From Tengunoibacter tsumagoiensis (GTDB lineage Bacteria > Chloroflexota > Ktedonobacteria > Ktedonobacterales > Ktedonobacteraceae): DNA of 64,000 nucleotides. The stretch lies in assembly GCF_003967535.1 (NCBI RefSeq), contig NZ_BIFR01000002.1:248001-312000 (forward strand), read 5' to 3'. The translations under genes and the position numbers were made by a program. The notes beneath the pieces were generated by a model, which saw only the letters and a list, made by a program, of their open reading frames with translations, did no database searches and was not told the origin of the DNA. Within the stretch, counting starts at the first letter, position 1; the number at the start of each line of letters is the position of its first letter. This document shows positions 1 to 9,040 of the stretch, piece after piece.

Positions 1-163
1 TTCTCAGCCCTTCAAGACACTGCACAAAGAACTTGTGCTGCCAGCATCCTGATATAATCTGATGGCCTGTTTTCGCTGCATCTGTCCATCAGATAGCCCA
101 TCAACCTGGAGCTAACCCGTATTGATAAGCTAAAATACTGGAGTAACAGTAAGGAATCGCTAC

Positions 164-1972
164 ATGAATGCGTATCTTCTCCCAACCAGTAGTTCGGAAT
201 TGAGCATAAAAAAGAACTATGCCCTGAAAGCAAGATATACGATAGGCATATCCAGAGATGACGACCTTCCTGTTCAGGTTGATGACATGATCTATCTTTT
301 TCAAACCACCGAGAATGCTCTTCTTCCCTACCAATTCACCGTTAGCAGCATCAATCGCGATGCAACAACATTTGTAATCTCTGTCTCAAAAACCTACAGG
401 AATGCTTTGCTGCTTGATGGATTGAGGCCAGTCTGGGTTATTGGACAGGTAGGCAGGTTAAATCCTCAACCTATACAAGAGTGGGTAAATGGACAGAGTC
501 CTCTCCATCCCATCCATCTGACATCTTTGCAAATTGGTATGCTCGAGCAACTACTGGATATCTCATCCTTTATTCTTAGCGACTCTTCTCCATCCTCAGA
601 AGCTCAGGCAGTCATCCAGAAGGCAAGCCAATTCTTTGACAGGATCGCGGCTCAGCTCCAGAATATGCAGCAGCTTACACAACAGCAGCATCAGGAGAAC
701 CTGACGCAGAATGAGGCTCTTTCCCACTTTGCCAACACCTTTTCTGACCGGGCGCTTGCTGTCCTGTTTGATATTGCCAAGGCGTTAAGCAGTCAGAATG
801 AGACGCTGAGCCGTCTTGTCGCAACCTACGAGGGGACTACTCCAGCGAGATTGGTTCAAGAGAACGAAGAACCTTATCAACCCGTTATCGAGTTCGAGCA
901 TGAAGAACCTTCAGCACTGGAAGATTGGCCGGAGGATGATGTCCTTGATCTGGTGAAGACGCACATTCACGAGCGTGGCTTCTACTTTGAGGATGAGCAG
1001 ATTCTCAATTATCATATCTGTCTCAAGACGCGTCCATTTGTGATTTTATCGGGCCTCTCTGGAACCGGCAAATCGCGGCTGGCGCAGCTCTATATGGAAG
1101 CTCTGGGTCAGGGCGAAAAGCAGTTTGAGCGGCTGGCTGTACGGCCCAACTGGAATGATGATCGCTATCTTCTTGGTCAACTTAACACCTTTACAGGTGA
1201 ATATCTTGTCGAGCCAGCGCTGGCTTTTATTCTCGAAGCCATCCAACATCCCTCTCGTCTCTATAGTCTCTGCCTGGATGAGATGAATCTTGCCCACGTC
1301 GAGTATTATTTCTCCCAATTTCTCAGTGCGATGGAAGAAGAGCAGCCTGCAAAACGGCGCATCAAGCTCTTCACCGATCAGACCTTCCAGCAGCTGCAGC
1401 GCTCTGGCAAGCATCCAGGTGTGCCAGCCGAGATTCATCTCCCGGCGAATCTGCTGATCACCGGCACCATCAACGTCGACGAGACGACGCAGCCGATCAG
1501 CGATAAAGTGATTGATCGCGCCAATACCATCGAATTCTTCCACGTTGATCTGGATCGACTCCCTACGGGCCCAGCGCCTGAGGCGTCAGAGCAGGCTTCG
1601 GAGCCCTTACTGGTCCCTCAACGCATCTGGCAGAGCTATCGAGCAACGCAACCTGATCCAGGTTATCGTCCGCTCATTAAAGAGATCAGCGCACTCTTGC
1701 AGAAGGCCCAATTAGGATTGGGCTACCGAACCGTTCGTGAGATAGAGCTCTATCTTGCCAACAGCAAGGGACTGCTTAAGCCACAAGACGCCTTTGACCT
1801 GCAATGCAAACAGCGTATCCTGCCACGGATCAGAGGAGGGCAGAATATTGAGAGCACACTCACAAATCTCTCAGACCTCTGTAAAGCGAACGGTCTATCG
1901 CGAACTCAGCAGCGGCTGCAAGAGATGAAAGACAGGTTGAAGAGCGATGGCTACACCACCTTCTGGCGTTAA
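164..1972 (+). CDS. McrB-like AAA+ ATPase (restriction/defence motor)
   Basis: 602 aa. The C-terminal half is an AAA+ NTPase of the McrB type: Walker A GLSGTGKS at about 297-304, Walker B LCLDEMN around D372/E373, and then GTINVDETT, which sits where McrB has its signature (GTMNTAD). Residues 1-130 form a beta-rich N-terminal domain, possibly a modified-base reader (EVE/PUA-like; inferred). A Gln-rich, coiled-coil-like stretch follows at about 145-225. McrB proteins are NTP-driven motors that recognise modified DNA and translocate it to the McrC nuclease. The next gene overlaps by 26 bp and encodes the expected McrC-like partner, so the two form an operon. Whether it uses GTP or ATP cannot be told. 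Family call is strong; anti-phage function is inferred. Confidence 0.85.
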   Translation: MNAYLLPTSSSELSIKKNYALKARYTIGISRDDDLPVQVDDMIYLFQTTENALLPYQFTVSSINRDATTFVISVSKTYRNALLLDGLRPVWVIGQVGRLNPQPIQEWVNGQSPLHPIHLTSLQIGMLEQLLDISSFILSDSSPSSEAQAVIQKASQFFDRIAAQLQNMQQLTQQQHQENLTQNEALSHFANTFSDRALAVLFDIAKALSSQNETLSRLVATYEGTTPARLVQENEEPYQPVIEFEHEEPSALEDWPEDDVLDLVKTHIHERGFYFEDEQILNYHICLKTRPFVILSGLSGTGKSRLAQLYMEALGQGEKQFERLAVRPNWNDDRYLLGQLNTFTGEYLVEPALAFILEAIQHPSRLYSLCLDEMNLAHVEYYFSQFLSAMEEEQPAKRRIKLFTDQTFQQLQRSGKHPGVPAEIHLPANLLITGTINVDETTQPISDKVIDRANTIEFFHVDLDRLPTGPAPEASEQASEPLLVPQRIWQSYRATQPDPGYRPLIKEISALLQKAQLGLGYRTVREIELYLANSKGLLKPQDAFDLQCKQRILPRIRGGQNIESTLTNLSDLCKANGLSRTQQRLQEMKDRLKSDGYTTFWR

Positions 1973-3653
1973 TACCTGGCTGACGCTCAATAACAGGCCC
2001 CTGCTCTTTGGACCCGATGAGCAGAATTTTGACATCCAGGTTGGAGAGCGTAAGAACGCCATTTTTCGTGTCACAAAGCATGCACCAGAAGGTCTGACCA
2101 TCATCGTCGAGGATGTAGAGCTAGAGACCGAGCGCTGGGGCTACTGGACATGGTTTCCTAAAGACTATGCCGGACTGTATGAAGTGCGGATACAGGTCCC
2201 TGAGCAAGAAGGATATAGAACCAGAGTCCGCGTCTTCGCCGAGAAAATTGAGCAGGCTAACTACGATGTCATGCAGAAAGAGCTGATTGCCATAGCCCAT
2301 GATCTCTTCTTTCAGCTGCGCTCGTTAGTCACTGAACGCGTTGCTCTGGCTCAGAATGCAGAAGAGGCATCCGCCTTAAATGATTATCATAAGGTCAGAA
2401 AACTAATGGACGATTTTGCCAGTATTCTGTCCGCAATCCGCCATGATCCGCATCGCGTTCTTAAGCAACAAGAGCTTCAGACTGGCTGGCAGCACTTGCG
2501 AACAGTGGATAATAATTGTCAGCCCGTTGGCCACGATATGATTCGGCTCTCCCGGCGTGCAAGCCCTATCGCCACAACCTGGCGTACGAGCCATCCAACC
2601 CTCTCCTATGATATGTACGAGAATCGGCTTGTCAAGCACTTTCTCTCTCAACTGTTGCCCGTAAAGCTTGAAAGTATTCGCCAACGAGCTGAGAGCGAGG
2701 TTCTGTTGCGCCGACCGGTGCTCTTGCATAAGCAGAAGATGGGATATAATGATGCTCTTGATGAGGAGAAGGATATTCAGGCGTTAGAGCAGGTGGTGTT
2801 GTGGTGCGAAGCAATGAAACAGCGTTGCTGGCACTGGCGCAACGAAGCCTTTCTTAAAGAGGTCAGGAGCGAGGTTGCTAGCAGTAAAGCCACCCAGCTC
2901 TTGCTCAAGCACCCCTCATATCGATGTTTTTATCAACTTTATTTAAATTTCCAGCAGCAGTTTCAACTCAGTTTCGACACCCAGAGCTATGTCACCGAGA
3001 TTGGTCTACGGAAAACCTCCGAGTTATACGAGATCTGGAGCGTCTTTAAGCTCACTGAGATTGTCGTTCGGCAACTAAAAGAAGCTGGTTATCGGATTAT
3101 CGCAGGCGATCTTGCCGATCAGATCGACAAAAATTATTTCCAATTTCGTGTTCGCAAAGATCGTTCGAACCTTATTCTTGAGCGAGCTAACCAGAGGGTT
3201 GAGATTAAATTTGAACCAGTCTATCCCAACACTGCCAGTACCAGGCCGCAAACAATCGTCTCCGTCATTGGCAACAACAGGCCACAGACCCCCGACATGT
3301 CCATCGAGGTCTATCAAGCAGGAGATAGCAAGCCGAAAGTTTTAGTCTTTGATGCTAAATATAGCTGGGAACGACAAAAAGATGGAACCTATCGGCCCGC
3401 ACACAAATCACTCGAGAAAATGGCCTTTTACCGCCAGAGTATCCGCTACAAAACCTCGTCAAAGTCAGCTCGAAGACGTGGAGATAACGAAATCGAGATC
3501 GTCGCTATCTCCTATGCACTCTATCCAGGCCATTACGTTGAAGGTGGCGATGCCGTAGGAGCCCTGGCCCTTTACCCCAACATGCCCGCCAAAATCTATC
3601 AAGAGACCTGGGATGAAGTGAACAGCATTCTAAGCGACACCTCCGTTATCTAG
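1947..3653 (+). CDS. McrC-like DUF2357 protein with C-terminal PD-(D/E)XK nuclease
   Basis: 568 aa, starting inside the 3' end of the AAA+ gene (translational coupling). The N-terminal half resembles the DUF2357 region that pairs with McrB-type motors. The C-terminal part has a nuclease-like core: VLVFDAKYSW (D469, K471), preceded by a VEIKFEPVY strand about 60 residues earlier, and a following helix with conserved basic/aromatic residues. This fits the PD-(D/E)XK fold found in McrC and DUF524/DUF2357 proteins. The expected role is DNA cleavage directed by the AAA+ partner, that is modification-dependent (type IV-like) restriction. No methyltransferase gene lies nearby, which agrees with type IV rather than type I/II. 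Exact residue assignment of the nuclease is tentative. Confidence 0.8.
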   Translation: MATPPSGVNTWLTLNNRPLLFGPDEQNFDIQVGERKNAIFRVTKHAPEGLTIIVEDVELETERWGYWTWFPKDYAGLYEVRIQVPEQEGYRTRVRVFAEKIEQANYDVMQKELIAIAHDLFFQLRSLVTERVALAQNAEEASALNDYHKVRKLMDDFASILSAIRHDPHRVLKQQELQTGWQHLRTVDNNCQPVGHDMIRLSRRASPIATTWRTSHPTLSYDMYENRLVKHFLSQLLPVKLESIRQRAESEVLLRRPVLLHKQKMGYNDALDEEKDIQALEQVVLWCEAMKQRCWHWRNEAFLKEVRSEVASSKATQLLLKHPSYRCFYQLYLNFQQQFQLSFDTQSYVTEIGLRKTSELYEIWSVFKLTEIVVRQLKEAGYRIIAGDLADQIDKNYFQFRVRKDRSNLILERANQRVEIKFEPVYPNTASTRPQTIVSVIGNNRPQTPDMSIEVYQAGDSKPKVLVFDAKYSWERQKDGTYRPAHKSLEKMAFYRQSIRYKTSSKSARRRGDNEIEIVAISYALYPGHYVEGGDAVGALALYPNMPAKIYQETWDEVNSILSDTSVI

Positions 3654-3660
3654 CTAATCA

Positions 3661-3925
3661 CCACAAAATAAGCAATGTACCAAAATAAATTATAAAAAAC
3701 ACAATAAGCGATTTATCGCATAAAGGAGGTAGGGCCCATCATTCATGATGGCCGTGGGACCCTCTCCACGATGTTCCCCCCATTATTCTCATGATGGCCG
3801 TGGGACCCTCTCCACGATGTTCCCCCCATAATCGCATGATGGCCGTGGGACCCTCTCCACGATGTTCCCCCCATTATTCTCATGATGGTCGCGGGACCCC
3901 CCACCCTGTTGGCCGCCTAAACCCC
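3661..3925. repeat. Tandem 45-46 bp repeats next to a palindromic dispersed repeat
   Basis: This stretch after the McrC-like gene has no gene. It holds three full and one partial copy of a 45-46 bp unit starting ATGATGGCCGTGGGACCCTC at 3745, 3791, 3836 and 3882 (last copy diverged). Just upstream, 3706-3760 contains GCGATTTATCGCATAA and GGGCCCATCATTCATGATGG. That block is the reverse complement of part of the 138-bp repeats at 49.6-49.98 kb, and a decayed relative lies at 27.28-27.34 kb. It is therefore a member of a dispersed family. From 3925 to 4139 I see nothing else I can name. Confidence 0.8.
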
Positions 3926-4139
3926 ATGATCACCTTTATGAATAACAACCTTTCGGGTTTTATCTATTCTACACGTAGATTCATCTTTTTTGTAGAACAG
4001 CAAAGAAAACCATAGTACCAATTCGTATACTTTTCTGCCCTGATAGGAGTATAACTAGCAGGTCCCTAATTTTTTCATGGTCTTATAGAACAGTCCTTAT
4101 CTGATTGTATATTAATGTACCAATGGAGTTATCTGTAGT

Positions 4140-4391
4140 ATGACCAGCGAGCAAACCCATTTTATTATCAATATGTTTGGTTCAAATCCGATCAGCGAGC
4201 GTTTCAACGAACTGACGTCGCAGATGGAGTATTATCTCTCCGATGGAAGTATCCTCTTCCTGGGCGATGAGACAGTAACCTATGCCGAACCTGGCTATCC
4301 GCTTGTACAGACTGCGGTAGCGAACATGCTCCCTCCCGAACTCAAAACGTCAACGATTCGCCCATTCATCAAACTGCCGTTCCTCTCGTAG
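4140..4391 (+). CDS. Small protein of unknown function (83 aa)
   Basis: 83 aa ORF with ATG start and a GGAG about 10 bases upstream. I do not recognise the family. It is rich in Thr/Ser/Pro, has no membrane segment or Cys motif, and ends FIKLPFLS. It stands alone between the repeat patch and the convergent MFS gene. The composition looks protein-like and the ribosome site is reasonable, but there is no family support, so it could be a chance ORF. A T-run shortly after the stop (4402-4407) could help end transcription, but a clear stem is missing. Confidence 0.4.
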   Translation: MTSEQTHFIINMFGSNPISERFNELTSQMEYYLSDGSILFLGDETVTYAEPGYPLVQTAVANMLPPELKTSTIRPFIKLPFLS

Positions 4392-4445
4392 AGGGCGGCC
4401 TTTTTTATCCCGACAGACCCTCTATTCGATGGCGCTTCCCCATCT

Positions 4446-5663
4446 CTAAGGACATGATTTTCGCGTCAGACCTCGCCAGAAGCTCCTGTTGCATGTCGTG
4501 ACCAGAGCAACCAGCGCCAGACCTCCAGCCGTCAACAACACAGTTGGAGCAACCGCAACCCTTTCAATCAACCAGCCTGTGATTGCCAGCCCTACTGGTT
4601 GCCCACTATATGCGAAGAGACGGAAGACACTATTTACCCGCCCCTGAAGGGCATCTGGAATGATTGAGAGCCGATAACTCATCTGGATACTATTGGCAAG
4701 CGGCCATGAGAGAAAGAGCACAAAAGAGAGCAGCCCCAGCACAAATGGGTTGGGAGCAAGCAGATAACAGGCCGTAATGAGCGCCCACAACCAGAAACAG
4801 CCAATCAGGAGAGACTGAAAAGAGAGCCGTTTTTGCAAGAACGGTACCAGCAGTCCTCCAAGCACCCCTCCAATGCCCCCGATCGTAAAAATCAGACCAA
4901 TCTCGAACGTTGTGGCATGCATATGTTGAGCCAGGACAACCAGTATTAGCAGATAATTGGCCGAAAGCAGATTGCTTATGCCAGCGATCAAAGCCAGAAA
5001 ACGGATCTGCGGGTGTCCCCAGAGCCATTGCAGACCCTCGAGCAGATCTTTTCTAAGCGTACGAGTACTCTGTTCTCGTGGCTGTCGAAAATGTCGTTTG
5101 AGAAAGGCAAGCGTAAAGACAGAGATAGCATAGGAGATCGCATCAACCATAAAAGGCACCATTTGCTGAAGAGAGAACAGAGCCCCCCCCAGTGCAGGGC
5201 CGATGAGCGTCGTCATAGCCGTACTAACTTCATTGAACGCAGTCGCGTCAGGAAGTTGTGGATAGGGGACGATTTCTGAGAGACTGGCGACCTCTGCCAG
5301 ATTAAAGATAACAAACAGGCTTCCCTCAATCAGCGCAACCAGATAGAGTTGCAGGAGACCGGGCTGCCCATAGATGAACGCAAAAGGGATGCTGGCCAGG
5401 CAAAGAGCCCGACCAACATCGCACCAGAGCATGAGCTGTTTACGGTCCCACCTATCGACCAGGACACCAGCAGGGAGACTAAAGAGCAGATAAGGCAGGA
5501 CACGTAGCGCTCCAATCAGACCGGCATCGGTCGGCGAGTGAGTGAGGACTAAGATGAGCAAAGGGAAGGCTAGCTGAGAGACCTGCGAACCTGTAGCAGA
5601 GATTAGCTGCCCCATCCACAACAGTTGATAATTAGGGTTACGCCATAGTGGCTCTTTGCTCAT
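4446..5663 (-). CDS. MFS exporter (EntS/DHA3-like)
   Basis: 405 aa with about 12 hydrophobic segments. The N-terminal signature EPLWRNPNYQLLWMGQLISA and the loop motif GVLVDRWDRKQLM between TM2 and TM3 mark the DHA3/EntS type of proton-driven multidrug or siderophore exporters. The start has GGGAG about 9 bases upstream. It lies 53 bp behind the XRE-TPR regulator on the same strand, so the two may be co-transcribed with the regulator controlling the pump. It is a clear paralogue of the MFS gene at 28.8 kb that heads the NRPS operon: the first about 90 residues align without gaps. The substrate is unknown. Confidence 0.85.
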   Translation of the reverse strand: MSKEPLWRNPNYQLLWMGQLISATGSQVSQLAFPLLILVLTHSPTDAGLIGALRVLPYLLFSLPAGVLVDRWDRKQLMLWCDVGRALCLASIPFAFIYGQPGLLQLYLVALIEGSLFVIFNLAEVASLSEIVPYPQLPDATAFNEVSTAMTTLIGPALGGALFSLQQMVPFMVDAISYAISVFTLAFLKRHFRQPREQSTRTLRKDLLEGLQWLWGHPQIRFLALIAGISNLLSANYLLILVVLAQHMHATTFEIGLIFTIGGIGGVLGGLLVPFLQKRLSFQSLLIGCFWLWALITACYLLAPNPFVLGLLSFVLFLSWPLANSIQMSYRLSIIPDALQGRVNSVFRLFAYSGQPVGLAITGWLIERVAVAPTVLLTAGGLALVALVTTCNRSFWRGLTRKSCP

Positions 5664-5716
5664 CCTTTATTTCTCCCTTTGTCACAGGTGATAAAAAAGA
5701 ACGACCGCAGATGCAC

Positions 5717-6979
5717 TTAACACAAGACGAGATTCGCACCTAGCTGCTGTACTGGACGCGAGAGACGATAGCTACAGCGATCTGAGGTCAACTGATGATA
5801 GAGATTTTTGATCAGGGTAATATTATTAACCGAATTAATCCCCTTACAGACTTTTAACGCATTAAGGGCCGTCTCTGTTGCGACCGCATACGAGCCCTGT
5901 CCAAACCAGACCTGAGAACGTAGAACAGAGATCCAGGCATGGCGGCGTGTCTGATCCGGACTAATGAGCTCTTCCGCTTGATCCAGCTCACTATCAGCCT
6001 CATCATATTCTTTCAGCGCAATCAAAGCAGCAGCCTTTCCCAGGCTATAGCGGCCAGTATTAATATTGGCAAAGAGATCAACGAAGCTCCCGTCTTCCAT
6101 CTTCCCTTTACTCAATAGACGTGCGGATTTATCAAGGCTCAAAGAGGCTGCACGTCGCTGCTTCAGCAGAGCTTGAGCCAGCGCCAGATCGAGTAAGATG
6201 GCCGCTTCCAGGCGAGGAACCGAGAGCGGGATTGCCTGCTCAAAGTCCAGCATCGCCGCCTGTACATAGTCGGGATCAAGAGGATCAATCCCCACAGTAC
6301 CCTGCTGAAGATTGACAAAGCCACGCTGATAAAGAGCCACGGCCTGCATCTTCTTATTGCCCATATTAGTTGCCAGCTTCACACAGGTATCGGCATACTC
6401 AAACGCCTTTTTATGATTTAGCTGGTCATTATAAATCGTAGAAGCCAGCGGATAAAAGCCACACAGGAGCTCAAAAATGCGATTCTGCTCATTTTTTGGC
6501 ACCTGTGGCGCAATGGTCCGCAGATCATTAATCATCGACTCAATATCTCTCAGCGAGCCCTGGGCTGTGCTCGTATAGTCCAGTTGCCAGTAGAGATCTA
6601 AAAATGTGTCATATCTCTGAACATGATTGCCACTGGCAGCCATCTGGGGAAGAGAGGCCGCCTGTGTCGTTACAGGTGCCAGATCCGTCAGAGAACCCAG
6701 TCCAAATAAAATAGGCGGAATGCCAAGTATCCCGGCCAGGACGCGGCGGCGCTGCTCATCTTTGGGTATGAGATTATATTTTTCAGCCATCGTAACCCAC
6801 CTTTCACTTACCGGCTCGCCCTTAAAGTGCTTGCCGTACTCAACCGCAACCTGTTTGGCAGTCATCTTCTGTGCTTTACGCCATGCTCTCATGACCTCGC
6901 CACGATGAGGCCAACCATCTCCTTGCGCGGAGTAGGGGCCATACTCACTATGAGGTCCCCAAAAGAGTTTTTCAGGCAT
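5717..6979 (-). CDS. XRE-type HTH regulator with TPR-like helical C-terminus
   Basis: About 420 aa from the chosen ATG (MPEKLFW). A second ATG three codons upstream (6988) and a GTG-region start at 7039 are possible; a GGGAG lies about 10 bases before the chosen one. Residues about 25-75 form an XRE-like helix-turn-helix (RGEVMRAWRKAQKMTAKQVA). The rest is alpha-helical repeats resembling TPRs (for example MQAVALYQRGFVNLQQGTVG). Such HTH-TPR proteins sense peptides or small ligands in Gram-positives and are abundant in Ktedonobacteria (my recollection). The MFS gene follows 53 bp downstream and is the likely target. There is a possible hydrophobic stretch near ILGIPPILFGLGSL between the two parts. 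Confidence 0.75.
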   Translation of the reverse strand: MPEKLFWGPHSEYGPYSAQGDGWPHRGEVMRAWRKAQKMTAKQVAVEYGKHFKGEPVSERWVTMAEKYNLIPKDEQRRRVLAGILGIPPILFGLGSLTDLAPVTTQAASLPQMAASGNHVQRYDTFLDLYWQLDYTSTAQGSLRDIESMINDLRTIAPQVPKNEQNRIFELLCGFYPLASTIYNDQLNHKKAFEYADTCVKLATNMGNKKMQAVALYQRGFVNLQQGTVGIDPLDPDYVQAAMLDFEQAIPLSVPRLEAAILLDLALAQALLKQRRAASLSLDKSARLLSKGKMEDGSFVDLFANINTGRYSLGKAAALIALKEYDEADSELDQAEELISPDQTRRHAWISVLRSQVWFGQGSYAVATETALNALKVCKGINSVNNITLIKNLYHQLTSDRCSYRLSRPVQQLGANLVLC

Positions 6980-7216
6980 CCTTTCCATTCTCCCACTGTT
7001 TATATTAACGCATACGAAGCGTACTTCAAGTATAATCAATAATGCGTAGGCTGTCTAATAAGGAAAATATGAAAAAGGAAATAAACAGTTCGTAAATTTA
7101 AAAACGTAGTAACTATTTCTCTCTCTTACTGGTATGATTTTAGTAGAGTACACTAAAGGTTACATATTTTGTAGAGTGATAAATGTATATAGAATAAGAA
7201 AGGGCGTTCTAGGAAT

Positions 7217-7435
7217 ATGGCACAAAGCGAGGTTGCACGTCTGCGAAGACAGATAGAAGCGGAATGTGAAGACTTTAAGCGCATGATGACTGCTTATGCT
7301 GCTGTTGCGTCACACGATAGCATTAATCGGCGTTATCAGCGTTTAACGGCCTCAATGAGTCAGCTAGAGGCTCTGATTGATCCACGCGAGGCGCAGAGAA
7401 TTGTCTGTGAGACCTATATTCAAATTGTTGGCTAG
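7217..7435 (+). CDS. Small helical protein of unknown function (72 aa)
   Basis: 72 aa, strongly helical and charged (VARLRRQIEAECEDFKRMMT), probably a short coiled coil. No recognised family. A GGGCG/AGGAAT stretch precedes the ATG and an AT-rich region of about 180 bp, probably promoter-bearing, separates it from the divergent regulator. Its last codons (IVG stop) lie inside the first unit of a 15-bp tandem repeat, so the repeat supplies the stop codon. It is probably co-transcribed with the 107-aa ORF downstream. Confidence 0.6.
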   Translation: MAQSEVARLRRQIEAECEDFKRMMTAYAAVASHDSINRRYQRLTASMSQLEALIDPREAQRIVCETYIQIVG

Positions 7436-7529
7436 CAAATTGTTGGCTAGCAGGTTGTTGGCTAGCAGATTGCTGGCTAGCAGATTGCTGGTTAGCAAAT
7501 TGCTGGCTAGCAGATTGTTGGATAGACCA
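7425..7529. repeat. 15-bp tandem repeat, seven units
   Basis: Seven consecutive 15-bp units of consensus TTGCTGGCTAGCAGA start at 7425, 7440, 7455, 7470, 7485, 7500 and 7515; the last is decayed. Each contains GCTAGC, itself a palindrome, so every unit carries TAG in the frame of the upstream gene. The array spans the stop codon of the 72-aa gene and ends 47 bp before the start of the next gene. Confidence 0.9.
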
Positions 7530-7576
7530 GATGGAATTGATCATGCAGGTTAGAAGATGGACAGAGGAGCGAATCG

Positions 7577-7900
7577 GTGCAATCATCTTTTCATTATCCC
7601 CACGCATTGGCACAGACAGAGGCAGTGACTTGTATTCGTACTCCTCCCTATCCTTTGCAATGGGGAAGGCGCGTAAGAGTTTTATTGGAGCTGCATGGCT
7701 GCACTTTTATTAATGAAGGTAGTTCCTGTTTAATTGAATTTCCAACGATGACTATCAAGCAGGAGATCTGGCCGCGTGCCCTGTGCGTACGTTATTTAAT
7801 AACGCTGCCAGATGGATATCAGATTATGGAGGAGCAGCCTCCAGGTGAGGGATATAGTAGCCTGGGCTTTTCAGAAAGCGATCTGATCAAACCACCATAA
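7577..7900 (+). CDS. Small protein of unknown function (107 aa)
   Basis: 107 aa with a GTG start preceded by GAGGAG at a 7-base spacing, which decides the start. The sequence looks like a compact beta-rich domain (VRVLLELHGCTFINEGSSCL, then VRYLITLPDGYQIMEEQPPG). I do not recognise the family. It follows the 72-aa gene after the 15-bp repeat array and is closed by a strong intrinsic terminator 12 bases after its stop, so these two small genes probably form one transcript. Confidence 0.6.
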   Translation: MQSSFHYPHALAQTEAVTCIRTPPYPLQWGRRVRVLLELHGCTFINEGSSCLIEFPTMTIKQEIWPRALCVRYLITLPDGYQIMEEQPPGEGYSSLGFSESDLIKPP

Positions 7901-7911
7901 ACAGGCATCAA

Positions 7912-7937
7912 GGCTGCCCGCCCTGGCAGCCTTTTTT
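7912..7937 (+). terminator. Intrinsic terminator
   Basis: Perfect 7-bp stem GGCTGCC / GGCAGCC with a 6-base loop, followed by TTTTTT. It lies just after the 107-aa gene and ends the two-gene transcript. Confidence 0.9.
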
Positions 7938-8079
7938 CCATACGAGGGCCATCTGCGCTATCCTTTGGTACAGAGAACAGGATCAAGGGAGGACTCAGGG
8001 AAAAAAAGATGTTATAGTACAAAGACCACTCTTCTAAAAAGTGGATTTTGGAGCAACATTTTTTTGAGGTGATAGTAGT

Positions 8080-9027
8080 ATGCTCGTAGTGACCATTGTC
8101 CTTGTCTGTTTGATCGTTCTCTTTGCGCTTCTGATAGCGCTTTGTTTTTATTTCTATCATTACGCGATTGCCCGTAAGCCCAAAAGTGCATTGGATGGGA
8201 ACTCGGTCTTAGAGACCGATCCCAATGCAGAGCTGGCTACATTTGATCAGGGCTGGTTTGACCAGCAGAAATTTGAGCAGCTTGAATTAACGTCTTATGA
8301 TGGCCTAACCTTGTGTGGATACTACCTTCCTGCCAAGGTCCCTACCACTAAAACAGTCTTGCTGGCTCATGGCTATACCAGCCGCGCGATTCCTGATATG
8401 GGCTCATTTGCAGAGCTCTATCATGAAGCATTAGGCTACAATGTTTTGCTGCCAGATGATCGTGGGCATGGACTCAGCCAGGGAAAGTATATTGGCTTTG
8501 GATGGCATGATCGCCTGGATTTCTTAAAATGGATTCACAAAGCCATCCAGATCGTTGGCCCAGATGCTCAGATTGTGCTTCACGGTCTCTCTATGGGGGG
8601 AGCCACTGTCCTGATGACGAGTGGAGAGCAGCTGCCAGAGCAGGTCAAGGCCATTGTGTCGGATTGTGCCTATACATCAATTAGCGATATTCTTACCTTC
8701 CAACTTAAGCAGACCTATAAGCTGCCACCTTTCCCTTTTATTCACCTGACCAGTCTGATCTGTAAGTTACGGGCGGGGTATCTCTTTGGCGAGGGATCAG
8801 CGGTCCGGCAACTGGCGAAAAATACGCGACCAATCCTCTTTATTCATGGATTAGAAGACGATTTTGTGCCGACTTCGATGGTCTATACCCTCTATGATGC
8901 ATGTCAGGCTCCCAAAGATCAGTATCTGGTGGCAAAAGCGGGTCATGGCCTGGCTTTTGCGACAGATACCCAAACCTATACACAAAGGGTAGAGGATTTT
9001 CTCACGAAGTATATCTCGACCATATAG
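8080..9027 (+). CDS. Membrane-anchored alpha/beta hydrolase
   Basis: 315 aa. An N-terminal membrane segment (about residues 3-28) is followed by an alpha/beta hydrolase domain: oxyanion region LLAHGYTSR, DDRGHGLS, nucleophile elbow GLSMGG with S171, a later acidic residue in HGLEDDFVP, and catalytic His in AGHGLAF (H289). The layout matches the BAAT/peptidase S9-like lipase/esterase proteins of Gram-positives. It probably acts at the outer face of the membrane on an ester or peptide; the substrate is unknown. The start has TGAGGTGAT upstream. It stands alone and meets the PPTase gene tail to tail at a shared hairpin. Confidence 0.85.
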   Translation: MLVVTIVLVCLIVLFALLIALCFYFYHYAIARKPKSALDGNSVLETDPNAELATFDQGWFDQQKFEQLELTSYDGLTLCGYYLPAKVPTTKTVLLAHGYTSRAIPDMGSFAELYHEALGYNVLLPDDRGHGLSQGKYIGFGWHDRLDFLKWIHKAIQIVGPDAQIVLHGLSMGGATVLMTSGEQLPEQVKAIVSDCAYTSISDILTFQLKQTYKLPPFPFIHLTSLICKLRAGYLFGEGSAVRQLAKNTRPILFIHGLEDDFVPTSMVYTLYDACQAPKDQYLVAKAGHGLAFATDTQTYTQRVEDFLTKYISTI

Positions 9028-9040
9028 ATTAGACTTTTAC

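Noticed and set aside
3745..3900. Possible CRISPR array
   Set aside because: The units are contiguous 45-46 bp tandem repeats with no unique spacers, and no cas gene is present.
7323..7613. Leftward ORF with SQQ repeats
   Set aside because: It is the reverse reading of the 15-bp tandem array and overlaps the 72-aa gene.
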